Positions 16,588-25,520 of a stretch of 64,000 nt of DNA are shown here, in pieces; positions within the stretch are counted from its first letter, which is position 1; each line of letters begins with the position of its first letter. Under the pieces are notes generated by a model. The model was given only the letters and a program-made list of their open reading frames with translations, did no database searches and was not told where the DNA came from. Source of the DNA: JAWXTK01 sp044433645 (GTDB lineage: Bacteria; Bacteroidota; Bacteroidia; Bacteroidales; Rikenellaceae); NCBI GenBank assembly GCA_044433645.1, contig JAWXTK010000007.1, positions 18,468-82,467 of the forward strand, given 5' to 3'. The position numbers and the translations under genes were made by a program.

Positions 16588-17668
16588 CTAATTCTCCGAC
16601 AAGAAACTCTTGATAAATCCCCAAATCTCTCCATCCAAAACACCCCCAGTATCCGAACTCTCAAAACCCGTCCTATGGTCCTTAACCAACTTATAAGGAT
16701 GCAAGGTGTAACTGCGAATCTGAGAACCCCACTCAACCCTAAGCTTCTCACTCTCAAGCTGATTCTGAGTTTCCATACGCTTATCAAGCTCTATCTTATA
16801 AAGTCTAGAACGCAAAATTCGCATCGCATTTTCCTTATTCATAAGCTGCGAACGTGTCTCCGTATTTTCTATGATTATGCCCGAAGGTAAGTGCCTAAGC
16901 CTTACTCCCGTTTCTACCTTATTGACATTTTGACCCCCAGCACCTCCACTGCGATAGGTATCCCACTCAATATCCGAAGGATTGATATTTATTTCTATGC
17001 TATCATCAACCTGAGGAGCCACAAAAACCGAAGCAAAGGTCGTCTGACGTTTATTATTAGCGTTAAAAGGCGAAAGCCTCACCAAGCGATGAACCCCACT
17101 CTCGCTCTTTAAAAATCCATAAGCCATCTCACCCTCAAATTCCAAGGTCGCAGATTTCACGCCCACCTCGTCACCCTCATGATAGTCAGCCACACGCACC
17201 GTAAAACCGTTTTTCTCGCCCCAACGAGTATACATCCTCAGCAGCATAGATGCCCAGTCAAGACTCTCAGTGCCTCCTGCGCCAGAGTTAATCTCCATAA
17301 TCGCGCCCAGTCTATCTTCCTGTTTCTTAAGCATATTACGCATCTCAAGCTCCTCGATTTTCTCTAAAGCTAGGGCGTAAGCGTCGTCTAAGTCTTGCTC
17401 AGAGGATATACCCTCTCCCACAAATTCTTGCGTTAGAGTAAGCTCACTCGTTAATGTTTGGATTGTTTCAAAGGAGGTAATCCACCCCTTGATATCTGAT
17501 ACAACTTTTAGTTGTTTTTTTGCTTTATCTTGGTCGTCCCAGAAATTGGGCTCAAGAGTTTTTGACTCTTGTTCTTCAAGTTCTATTCTTTTATTATCTA
17601 TGTCAAAGATAGCTCCCCAACGAATCCTGTCGTCTTATAAGCTCTTTAATTTGCTCAGAATTTACCAT
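16588..17668 (-). CDS. prfB: Peptide chain release factor 2, expressed by +1 programmed frameshifting
   Basis: RF2 releases the peptide at UGA and UAA codons. The reading frame opens at the ATG at 17668, runs 21 codons and meets an in-frame TGA at 17605-17603. The context TATCTTTGAC is the classic RF2 slip site, with a G-rich stretch (GGGGAG) just upstream standing for the internal Shine-Dalgarno element. Slipping one base on CTT continues as DIDNKRIELEEQ and gives 359 residues. The tripeptide SPF and the catalytic GGQ (SGGAGGQNVNK) identify RF2. Low RF2 lets the TGA wait and promotes the shift, so synthesis is self-regulated. This is a functional gene, not a broken one. Confidence 0.96.
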
Positions 17669-17685
17669 AAATATGAAATTTTACA

Positions 17686-17693
17686 CAAAGATA
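17686..17693 (-). promoter_or_regulatory. -7 promoter box of prfB
   Basis: TATCTTTG on the minus strand, 17 bases upstream of the ATG at 17668, predicting a very short leader. Confidence 0.55.
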
Positions 17694-17739
17694 ATGTAAT
17701 TATATCAATTTTTAACTGTGAAAATAAAAATATTTTTAT

Positions 17740-17747
17740 TACTTTTG
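17740..17747 (+). promoter_or_regulatory. -7 promoter box of the recJ-upstream RNA
   Basis: TACTTTTG. It points rightward, back to back with the prfB box, and predicts a 5' end near 17754. Confidence 0.55.
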
Positions 17748-17753
17748 TAGTAA

Positions 17754-18073
17754 TTGGAAAATTAAAAATATATGAAGCTTGCCTTTTTTATGACAAGAAA
17801 ATGACATTTAGATAAATAAAAAAACAAAACCACTGCCCCGTCGCTTAATTTGGCGAACAACTTTTTTCGGCTCAAAAAGTAGCTGAAATATTTTTGGGTA
17901 CAAGTAAGTGTAAAACTGCACAAAATTTGTGGTAGTAAAATGTCATAACCGTAATTAGATACTTACGATAAGTAGTTACGTGTGTCCTATTCATATATGG
18001 TTTTCCAAAATATTTACAAATTTTTATAAGTGCGGCCTTATCACAAGCCATGTGCGCTTATGCTAATTTTTTT
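17754..18073 (+). ncRNA. Candidate structured RNA or recJ leader
   Basis: The 448-base gap between prfB and recJ holds a self-contained transcription-unit-like element. It has a -7 box, a long-range helix ATGACATTT (17801-17809) / AAATGTCAT (17938-17946) and, nested inside it, ACCAC (17829-17833) / GTGGT (17929-17933). Two hairpins lie within: TCGC/GCGA (17841-17856) and TTTCGGCT/AGCTGAAA (17865-17888). A separate bulged hairpin follows (17950-17980: CGTAA/TTACG, TACTTA/TAAGTA), then a terminator (18026-18073). A 10-codon frame (17772-17804) ends inside the 5' strand of the long helix. I see no tmRNA, RNase P or SRP RNA signature. It could be a free RNA or a terminator-controlled leader of recJ. 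Confidence 0.5.
18026..18073 (+). terminator. Terminator ahead of recJ
   Basis: ATAAGTGC (18026-18033) pairs with GCGCTTAT (18054-18061) with one G-U pair; inner GGC/GCC; followed by T7 at 18067-18073. It stands 43 bases before the recJ ATG. Confidence 0.7.
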
Positions 18074-18116
18074 GTTATGATAAAAAATATAAAAAATAAA
18101 ATAAAAACAGAAAGTT

Positions 18117-19880
18117 ATGTCAATCTCAAGAAATTGGGTTGTCAAAGATCAGGGCGAAACCTCAAAAGTGGAGACTATATCCACTCAACTAGGTATCTCA
18201 CCTGTGCTTGCCAACCTGCTAGTACAACGTGGCATAGCGACCTTACAAGGAGCCAAGAAGTTCTTTAACCCTTCTCTATCTGATCTACACGACCCTTTCC
18301 TTATGAAGGATATGGACAAAGCTGTAGAAAGAATAGATAAAGCCATTAAAAATGGCGAAAAGATTATGGTCTACGGCGATTATGACGTGGACGGAACAAC
18401 GGCAGTGTCACTTATGTATAGTTTCTTACGTAAGCTAGGACACAAACAGCTAATGTTCTACATACCAGACCGTTACACGGAAGGATATGGTGTATCTATT
18501 AAGGGTATAGATTTGGCGCACAAACAAAACGTGGGACTTATTATCACGCTAGACTGTGGTATTAAATCTAACGAAAAGGTCGACTACGCAAAACAATTTG
18601 GTATAGATTTTATTATCTGCGACCACCATCTACCTGGCGATGAAATCCCTGCAGCTGTGGCTGTGTTGGACGCTAAACGTGTGGACTGCGAGTATCCATT
18701 CAAAGAGCTTTCGGGCTGTGGTGTGGGTTACAAATTAGTGCAAGGCTACTGCAAATACAAGAATATCACCGATATGGATATCGAGAATCTTCTTGATTTA
18801 GTGGCAGTTAGCATAGCAGCCGACATAGTGCCTCTTGTGGACGAAAACAGGGTTATGGCTCACTATGGCCTAATACGCCTAAATGAGAATCCTAGAAAGG
18901 GTCTGCTATCTATCATTAAAATTTGTGGGCTAGAGAATCACAATATCACAATAGATGATATCGTATTTAAAATAGGCCCTAGAATCAATGCCGCAGGACG
19001 TATGGCTGTTGATAGCGACAATGAGAACGCTCACTCGGGAGGTCACTCAGCTGTGGATTTGATGATAGAGCGCGATTTGGGTGCTGCCGATAGATTTGGG
19101 AGCATCATTAACTCATGCAATACAGACAGAAAAAGTATTGACAGATCAGTGACTATTGAGGCTCTTGATTATATCAAGAATAATCCTCATCTTCAACAAC
19201 TTAAGAGCACTGTTATCTACAATCCAAGTTGGATGAAGGGCATAGTTGGTATAGTTGCATCTAGGCTTATCGAGGCTTATTATCGCCCTACGGTGGTGCT
19301 TACTATGAGCAATGGTTTTGTTACAGGCTCAGCTAGGAGTGTTCCTGGGTTTGATCTTTATCAAGCCATCGAATCGTGTGCTGATATCCTAGAGAACTTT
19401 GGTGGTCACATGTATGCAGCTGGACTAACGCTAAAACCTGAAAACGTAGATGAATTTACCACGCGTTTTCACACTTATGTTGAAAAAAACATTGACCCCA
19501 AGATGCTTATACCTCAGGTAGATATAGATTCTGAGCTTTTGCTGTCAGACATTACACATGATTTCAGACGTGATTTAAATAGTTTCCAACCCTTTGGCCC
19601 TGGCAACACAGCGCCCATCTTCACAACTTCGGGAGTGAGCAACAGGGGTGATGCTAAGCTAGTGGGTGCAGATTGCGAACACCTGCGCATGGATTTAACT
19701 CAAAGACAGAAACCTAACACAACAATAGCATCTATAGCATTCTCACAACCAAGTCTTTACCGAGAAATCAAGGGAGGAAGACCCATAGACGTATGTTACA
19801 CTGTTGTTGAAAATCATTACCGAGGAACAGTAACACCTCAACTGAGAATAAAAGATATTAAGATTACTAATTTAAGGTAA
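18117..19880 (+). CDS. recJ: Single-strand-specific 5'-3' exonuclease RecJ
   Basis: Degrades 5'-ended single-stranded DNA in recombination and repair. The 587 residues carry the DHH-superfamily motifs: DYDVDG (88-93), DCGI (around 146), CDHHLPG (168-174), and a C-terminal DHHA1/OB region (about 350-585) with the GGHMYAAGL motif. It reads from the ATG just after AAAGTT; no other start fits. It is followed by an ABC-F gene after eight bases. A structured element with terminator lies directly upstream and may control it. Confidence 0.96.
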   Translation: MSISRNWVVKDQGETSKVETISTQLGISPVLANLLVQRGIATLQGAKKFFNPSLSDLHDPFLMKDMDKAVERIDKAIKNGEKIMVYGDYDVDGTTAVSLMYSFLRKLGHKQLMFYIPDRYTEGYGVSIKGIDLAHKQNVGLIITLDCGIKSNEKVDYAKQFGIDFIICDHHLPGDEIPAAVAVLDAKRVDCEYPFKELSGCGVGYKLVQGYCKYKNITDMDIENLLDLVAVSIAADIVPLVDENRVMAHYGLIRLNENPRKGLLSIIKICGLENHNITIDDIVFKIGPRINAAGRMAVDSDNENAHSGGHSAVDLMIERDLGAADRFGSIINSCNTDRKSIDRSVTIEALDYIKNNPHLQQLKSTVIYNPSWMKGIVGIVASRLIEAYYRPTVVLTMSNGFVTGSARSVPGFDLYQAIESCADILENFGGHMYAAGLTLKPENVDEFTTRFHTYVEKNIDPKMLIPQVDIDSELLLSDITHDFRRDLNSFQPFGPGNTAPIFTTSGVSNRGDAKLVGADCEHLRMDLTQRQKPNTTIASIAFSQPSLYREIKGGRPIDVCYTVVENHYRGTVTPQLRIKDIKITNLR

Positions 19881-19888
19881 ATAAGACT

Positions 19889-21748
19889 ATGGCAAATTAT
19901 TTGCAGGTCGAAAATCTAACTAAGTCCTTTGGCGAGAGAACTCTCTTCAAAGGACTTAGTTTTGGTATAGAGAGTGGCCAAAGAGTGAGCTTGATAGCCA
20001 AAAACGGCATGGGCAAGAGCACTCTGCTAGATATTATTATGGGCAAAAGTGATGCAGACAGTGGCACGGTGACAACCATGCGAGATTTGAGGATTTCTTA
20101 TCTAGCCCAAGACCCTAAATTTGAGAGTGGACTGAGCGTTAGAGAGGCCTGCTTTGGCATAGACACGCCCACGCTTAGGGCTATAAATAATTATCACAGT
20201 GCACTAAATTCATCTAACGAAGATGCTCTGCAAGATGCTATAAACCAAATGGATAACCTTAGCGCATGGGATTATGAGGCTAGGGTTGAGCAAATCCTAA
20301 CAAAGCTAAACATCAAGGATTTAGATCAAAAAGTTGATACACTTTCCGGGGGTCAGCGCAAGAAAATCGCTCTGGCAGGGGTATTGCTTTCCCAGAGCGA
20401 ACTGATTATCTTAGATGAGCCTACCAACCACCTTGACACCGAGGTGATAGACTGGTTAGAGCAATATTTGGCTAATTCCAGCGCCTCGCTTTTAATGGTA
20501 ACCCACGATAGATACTTCCTAGACAGGGTTTGCAATAGAATAATTGAGCTTGAGAGTAGTGGTGTTTATTCCTACAATGGCAACTTTAGCTATTATTTAA
20601 CTAAGCGCGAGGAGAGATACGCAGCAGCCGCAGCTCAACAGAGGAGCGATAGAAATCTATTCAAAAAAGAACTTGAATGGATGCGCCGTCAACCTCAGGC
20701 TCGTGCTACGAAGGCAAAATCTAGGATAGATGCTTTCTATAAACTAGAGGACAGACTTCACTCAACCTCAAACGAGCTAAACGTAAAGATAGAGGTTAAG
20801 GCAGGATATGTGGGTTCTAAAATATTTGAGGCCACCAACTTATCTAAAAGTTTTGGAGATATTAAATTATTTAAAAACTTTAATTATAAATTTGCTCGCA
20901 AGGATAAGCTAGGCATAGTGGGCAATAACGGTAGTGGCAAGAGCACATTTTTGAAGATGTTAATGGGTGAGATTCAGCCAGATACGGGCACGATAGAAGT
21001 GGGAGAAAGCATAAAAATGGGTTACTACTCTCAAAACGGGATAGAATTTGACCCTACGCTAAAGGTTATAGACACGGTGACTGCCATAGCAGAGCAAATC
21101 TCCTTGGGCGATGGGCGCACAATGAGCGCATCTCAGTTTTTGCAATACTTTTTGTTTGCGCCAGCCGTGCAACATAATTTAGTGGCTAAGCTAAGTGGTG
21201 GTGAAAGGCGCAGGCTGTATCTGTGCACTATCCTAATGCAAAACCCTAACTTTTTGGTGCTTGATGAGCCTACTAATGACTTGGATATCATCACTTTGCA
21301 AGTGTTAGAGGAATATTTACAAAGTTTCACTGGTTGTCTTATCGTAGTGTCTCACGATAGATTCTTTATGGATAAAGTCGTAGACCACTTGCTGATTTTC
21401 ACGCCTGATAATGAGGTTAAAGACTTTGCAGGCAACTACACAGACTACCTGGATTGGAAACTAGAATACGAGGCTCAAAACAAGGCTAAGCAAAGCTCTG
21501 AGCCTAAAAAACAAACGCAAGTTAAAAAAGAGCAACCACGTAAACTAACCTTCAAGGAAAAGTTTGAATTAGAGGAATTAGACGCTTTAATACCACAATT
21601 AGAACAACAAAAATCAGAGCTGGAGAGCGAGCTTAGCAGTGGCACACTCTCAAGTGAAGAATTACAAGCAAAAAGTCTAGAAATTGGCGAACTTATTGAG
21701 GAAATAGACCTCAAAAGTATGCGTTGGCTAGAGCTGAGTGAAATTTAA
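19889..21748 (+). CDS. uup: ABC-F ATPase, Uup-like
   Basis: A soluble twin-ATPase protein of the translation-associated ABC-F family; it has no membrane segments, so it is not a transporter. The 619 residues contain ABC domain 1 (about 3-250: P-loop AKNGMGKST at 37-45, signature LSGGQRKK, Walker B LIILDEPTNHLD), the interdomain linker rich in Arg/Lys, and ABC domain 2 (about 312-530: VGNNGSGKST, LSGGERRR, FLVLDEPTNDLD). A C-terminal coiled coil (about 550-619, KFELEELDALIPQLEQQKSE) is typical of Uup, which acts at branched DNA and on ribosomes. It lies 8 bases after recJ. Confidence 0.88.
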   Translation: MANYLQVENLTKSFGERTLFKGLSFGIESGQRVSLIAKNGMGKSTLLDIIMGKSDADSGTVTTMRDLRISYLAQDPKFESGLSVREACFGIDTPTLRAINNYHSALNSSNEDALQDAINQMDNLSAWDYEARVEQILTKLNIKDLDQKVDTLSGGQRKKIALAGVLLSQSELIILDEPTNHLDTEVIDWLEQYLANSSASLLMVTHDRYFLDRVCNRIIELESSGVYSYNGNFSYYLTKREERYAAAAAQQRSDRNLFKKELEWMRRQPQARATKAKSRIDAFYKLEDRLHSTSNELNVKIEVKAGYVGSKIFEATNLSKSFGDIKLFKNFNYKFARKDKLGIVGNNGSGKSTFLKMLMGEIQPDTGTIEVGESIKMGYYSQNGIEFDPTLKVIDTVTAIAEQISLGDGRTMSASQFLQYFLFAPAVQHNLVAKLSGGERRRLYLCTILMQNPNFLVLDEPTNDLDIITLQVLEEYLQSFTGCLIVVSHDRFFMDKVVDHLLIFTPDNEVKDFAGNYTDYLDWKLEYEAQNKAKQSSEPKKQTQVKKEQPRKLTFKEKFELEELDALIPQLEQQKSELESELSSGTLSSEELQAKSLEIGELIEEIDLKSMRWLELSEI

Positions 21749-21767
21749 TCTTTTAAAAAAAATAGCT

Positions 21768-22922
21768 ATGAATAATTTTATTTTCCAAAACCCTACAAAA
21801 CTTATCTTTGGTGAGGGTATGATTTCAAGATTATCTAAACAAATCCCCGAGGGAGCAAAAATCATGTTAACCTACGGTGGTGGTTCTATCAAGAAAAACG
21901 GTATCTACGACCAAGTAATCTCAGCTCTTAAAGGCTTTGAGGTTATAGAATTTGGAGGCATAGAGGCTAATCCTGACTATGACACACTGATGAGGGCAGT
22001 TGAAATCTGCAAAAGCGAGGGCATAGATTTCTTGCTTGCAGTGGGTGGAGGCTCTATTATCGACGGCACTAAATTTATTTCTACGGCTTATGCCTACCCT
22101 TCTGACCCTTGGGAATTCTTGCTTGACGAGAGCAAAGCTAATGTAGAGGGTCTACCAATAGGCGCAGTTCTTACCCTGCCAGCTACTGCATCTGAGATGA
22201 ACAACGGAGCTGTGGTATCTAGGCGTACAACTAACGAAAAATATCCTTTTCACTCAAAATACGCCTATCCTAAGTTCTCTATCCTAGACCCTACGGCCGT
22301 GTATTCTTTGCCTAAAAAACAAATTGCAAACGGTATAGTTGACACTTACGCTCACACCTTAGAGCAATATTTAACTTATGACAACAAAACCTTGGTTATG
22401 GATCGTTGGGCTGAAAGTTTGCTTCAAACTTTGATAGAATTAGCACCAAGCTTAATGAAAGACGAGCAAAACTATGATGCAGCATCGAATTTCATGCTAA
22501 CGGCTACTATGGGTCTTAACGGATTTATATCTATGGGCACGGCTCAGGACTGGGCTACTCACATGATAGGTCACGAGTTAACGGCACTTTGTGGTCTTGA
22601 TCACGGCGAGTCTTTAGCAGTAGTTTTCCCTGGCACTATGAGCGTTATGCGCGAAAGTAAGAAAGATAAATTATTGCAATACGGCGAGCGTGTTTGGGGC
22701 GTTAGTGAAGGTGATGACAATGCAAAAATAGATGCTACGATAGCTAAAACCGAAGAATTTTTCCGTTCTCTAGATGTTAGAACACGCCTTAGCGAATACA
22801 ATGTTGGCGATGATACAATAGCTGAGATAGTAGGTCGTTTCGCGTCTCGTGGCTGGTCTATAGGCGAGCGTGGCCTAGTTGACTCAACACAAGTTCAGAG
22901 TATACTTAACTACGTAAAATAG
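21768..22922 (+). CDS. Iron-containing alcohol dehydrogenase, YqhD/BdhA-like
   Basis: An NAD(P)H-dependent aldehyde reductase/alcohol dehydrogenase of the metal-dependent group III family. I start at the ATG at 21768 (384 residues, MNNFIFQNPTKLIFGEG), which matches family N-termini; an earlier in-frame ATG would overlap the ABC-F gene. The cofactor loop YGGGSIKKNGIY (near 36), GGGSIIDGTKF (near 94) and metal-site segments VDTYAHTLEQY and CGLDHGESLAVVFPG are present. GGGS rather than an acidic residue after the second strand is usual in NADPH users such as YqhD. The physiological aldehyde is not determinable. A strong terminator follows. Confidence 0.88.
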   Translation: MNNFIFQNPTKLIFGEGMISRLSKQIPEGAKIMLTYGGGSIKKNGIYDQVISALKGFEVIEFGGIEANPDYDTLMRAVEICKSEGIDFLLAVGGGSIIDGTKFISTAYAYPSDPWEFLLDESKANVEGLPIGAVLTLPATASEMNNGAVVSRRTTNEKYPFHSKYAYPKFSILDPTAVYSLPKKQIANGIVDTYAHTLEQYLTYDNKTLVMDRWAESLLQTLIELAPSLMKDEQNYDAASNFMLTATMGLNGFISMGTAQDWATHMIGHELTALCGLDHGESLAVVFPGTMSVMRESKKDKLLQYGERVWGVSEGDDNAKIDATIAKTEEFFRSLDVRTRLSEYNVGDDTIAEIVGRFASRGWSIGERGLVDSTQVQSILNYVK

Positions 22923-22936
22923 ATTATAGAAATTAT

Positions 22937-22978
22937 TAAGGCCACTCATGCAAGTTGTGCATGAGTGGCCTTATTTTA
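22937..22978 (+). terminator. Strong terminator after the alcohol dehydrogenase
   Basis: TAAGGCCACTCATGCA (22937-22952) pairs perfectly with TGCATGAGTGGCCTTA (22958-22973) and is followed by TTTTA. The stem is nearly symmetrical, so it could also serve leftward transcripts. Confidence 0.9.
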
Positions 22979-22986
22979 TAACCTTA

Positions 22987-23048
22987 TTACAAATCTAGAG
23001 ATTTGTGGCACTCATCACGCCGGGCAGGCTTTGGCTAGCATCGAGCAG
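22987..23048 (-). repeat. Convergent-junction repeat, family 2, copy 1 (short form)
   Basis: Two blocks on the minus strand: a 32-base block starting CTGCTCGATGCTAGCCAAAG (23048-23017) and GAGTGCCACAAATC... ending in a small palindromic hairpin ACAAATCT/AGATTTGT (to 22987). The same two blocks occur at 32545-32667, there separated by an extra 65 bases. It lies between the convergent alcohol dehydrogenase and mutS2 genes. Confidence 0.75.
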
Positions 23049-25520
23049 CTAAACAAAAAACTTAACAACAGTGATTCCCGAGCCACCCATCTCAATATGC
23101 TCGTCCTCGGCACTAACAATGGCAGAAACAGTCTTTAAATAACGCCTAATCTCTGTGAGCAGTGCACCTGAACCCTTGCCGTGAAGTATCCTAACCTGAG
23201 ATACACCAACCATAAGCGCGTCATCAATATAATTCTGCACCTCCTCCAAGGCCTCGCTCGCACGCATACCTCTAACATCTATACTCTGCTTAAATTTAAG
23301 CTTGCGCTCCTCGACCCTCTCACTCACAACTATACGCGAAGAAGTAGGTCTCGATTGTTTCTTAAACTCTGCCTGAGACACCAAAACAAGCCTATCCTTA
23401 GGCACAAAAGTCTTAAGATGACCAAAACTAACCTCAACCTTAGCTCCCTTTAGACTCATCACCTCGCCTATGGTGTCCTGCTCCTTGATTCTCACCTTAG
23501 AACCCACCTCTATGGGTTTGATAAGTTTTTTAACCTCGGCTATTTCTGCACTAACCACTGGCGCATTTTTCTTTTTCTCTTGACGACGTTTTTGCCTTTC
23601 TATCACCTTATTCATCTGCTCGGTAATCTTAGCATCGTCATTAAATACAGTCTCCTCTTGCAGCTGCTGCTTGAAATCGTCTATATTCTTCCTCACAAAG
23701 CGAGTTTTATCCTTATCTGCCTGCGATTCTTTTATGGTTTTTATAGTGTTTTCTATATGCTTATTTGCCTGAGACACAACTTCTTGCGCCTGCACTTTAG
23801 CCTCTTTCATTATACGGCTTCTCTCTTGCTTGATGCCCGAAAGCTCAGTGCTATATTTCTGCTCTAACTGCTCTATTTTTCGCTCTGCGATTCGTATTCT
23901 ATCACGTTTTTGCTCCCAATAGCGCTTGTCGCGTGCTATCTCACGCAGTAACTTTTCGACCTTCATGTGATCTGAGCCTGCTTTTTCCATAGCCGATGCA
24001 ATTATGCTATGTGGCAAACCTATCTTGCGCGCTATCTCAACGGCAAAGCTGCTTCCTGGCGTACCCATCTCTAGCATAAAAAGTGGCCTGATATTCTGAA
24101 CATCAAACATCATCCCAGCGTTGATTATCCCCTCGGCATTACTTGCATAATACTTAAGGTTAGAATAGTGGGTTGTGATAACTCCAAAGCACGATTTTTC
24201 GACCAATTTCTCCAAAATAGCCTCGGCAATCGCACCCCCTATGATAGGCTCTGTACCCGTACCAAACTCATCAATTAAAACCAGTGAACAGTTTGAGGTT
24301 GAACCCAACAACTCCTTCATATTAAATAGGTGAGATGAATAGGTACTAAGGTCATTATCTAAGGATTGCTCGTCGCCTATATCTATGAATATCCTATCAA
24401 AAAGCATCATCTCTGAGTTCTCACCCACGCTCACCAAATAGCCACACTGCAACATATATTGCAACAAACCCACAGTCTTTAAACACACGGATTTACCCCC
24501 AGCATTAGGACCTGAAATCAATAAAATCCTATTCTCAGCATCAAGGCGAATATCCAAGGGCACAACACTTTTATTCTCTTTAGCCAAGGCCTGAGCCAAC
24601 AAAGGATGCACAGCCGAGCGTAAATTCAACTCACGAGAGTGAGAAATTATAGGCATACTACACCCGTTAGAGAGTGCAAATCGCGCCTTAGCCCTAAGCA
24701 TATCCATGTGAGCAATAAAATCTCCCAAAGCCTTAACATCCTCAACATCAGGGCGCAAGAGATGAGTAAATTCTGTAAGTATTCTAATTATTTCGCGCCT
24801 TTGAGCATATTCCAACTCCTTTAACGCATTATTGATTTCAACAACCTCAACAGGCTCGATAAACACAGTCTTGCCCGTAGCAGATTCATCGTGAATAAAG
24901 CCCCTAAGCTTGCGTTTATTAGCTGCCGTAACAGGTATCACTGGCCTACCCTCACGCACCGAGACTGCTGCATCTGCCTCTACTACTCCACTTGCAATCG
25001 CCTGAGAAAGAACTTGTTGCAAGCGTTTATTAGCCTGCCCTTCTTGCTCTCTTATAGCACGGCGAATGGCGTAAAGCTCTGAGGATGCGCTATCTAGAAC
25101 ATTGCTGCTTTTGTCTATTATTGTGTTTATATGATTGCGAATATCAGAAAAACTATTTATCCTCTCGCTCTTCTCCCTTAAGGTAGGATAGCCGTCCTTA
25201 GTGTCAAAAAATAGCTTAATTTCATGAACCGTATCAAGCAAATCTCTAAGCTCAGACAACTCTTCTGCCTCCAAAAACGAGCCCTCAATTATCACCTTAG
25301 CAAAGATTTGTTTACTATCTACAAACTCATGCGAAGGAAAACCTGTCTCCATCATAAGAGCATTCCTAAGCTCAAAGGCCTCTATAAGCCTAACATAAAT
25401 CTCGCTCTTGTCGGTTGAGAAAGTGTGTTCTAATAATTTTTCTTCAGCCCAGAGATTAGTACACAAGGCCTTAACCTGTGCCTGGACACGGTCAAAGCCT
25501 ATTTTTTGCGCAAGATTCAT
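23049..25520 (-). CDS. mutS2: MutS2-family ATPase with Smr domain
   Basis: A MutS homologue without mismatch-recognition domain; characterised members limit recombination or rescue collided ribosomes. The 823 residues include helical core (about 1-290), ATPase domain (about 300-520) with Walker A ISGPNAGGKSV and Walker B LVLIDEFGTGTEP, a long charged coiled coil (about 520-640), a KOW-like segment near 675-710 and the C-terminal Smr nuclease-like domain (about 745-823) with DVRGMRASEAL and ILHGKGSGAL. The ATG overlaps the stop of the upstream MCE gene by one base (TAATG), indicating translational coupling. Confidence 0.96.
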   Translation of the reverse strand: MNLAQKIGFDRVQAQVKALCTNLWAEEKLLEHTFSTDKSEIYVRLIEAFELRNALMMETGFPSHEFVDSKQIFAKVIIEGSFLEAEELSELRDLLDTVHEIKLFFDTKDGYPTLREKSERINSFSDIRNHINTIIDKSSNVLDSASSELYAIRRAIREQEGQANKRLQQVLSQAIASGVVEADAAVSVREGRPVIPVTAANKRKLRGFIHDESATGKTVFIEPVEVVEINNALKELEYAQRREIIRILTEFTHLLRPDVEDVKALGDFIAHMDMLRAKARFALSNGCSMPIISHSRELNLRSAVHPLLAQALAKENKSVVPLDIRLDAENRILLISGPNAGGKSVCLKTVGLLQYMLQCGYLVSVGENSEMMLFDRIFIDIGDEQSLDNDLSTYSSHLFNMKELLGSTSNCSLVLIDEFGTGTEPIIGGAIAEAILEKLVEKSCFGVITTHYSNLKYYASNAEGIINAGMMFDVQNIRPLFMLEMGTPGSSFAVEIARKIGLPHSIIASAMEKAGSDHMKVEKLLREIARDKRYWEQKRDRIRIAERKIEQLEQKYSTELSGIKQERSRIMKEAKVQAQEVVSQANKHIENTIKTIKESQADKDKTRFVRKNIDDFKQQLQEETVFNDDAKITEQMNKVIERQKRRQEKKKNAPVVSAEIAEVKKLIKPIEVGSKVRIKEQDTIGEVMSLKGAKVEVSFGHLKTFVPKDRLVLVSQAEFKKQSRPTSSRIVVSERVEERKLKFKQSIDVRGMRASEALEEVQNYIDDALMVGVSQVRILHGKGSGALLTEIRRYLKTVSAIVSAEDEHIEMGGSGITVVKFFV

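Noticed and set aside
17470..17477. AAAGGAGG on the plus strand resembling a Shine-Dalgarno site
   Set aside because: It is inside prfB on the opposite strand, and no plausible gene starts after it.
17603..17605. prfB as a broken gene because of the in-frame TGA
   Set aside because: The stop lies in the exact RF2 slip-site context and both frames are otherwise intact, so it is programmed frameshifting rather than decay.
17489..17815. 108-codon plus-strand frame across the prfB 5' end
   Set aside because: Antisense to the RF2 frameshift region and overlaps both promoter boxes; translation is low-complexity and unlike any family.
17754..18073. tmRNA, RNase P RNA or SRP RNA
   Set aside because: None of the hallmark sequences (tRNA-like 3' end, RNase P core, SRP GNAR-loop hairpin) is visible.
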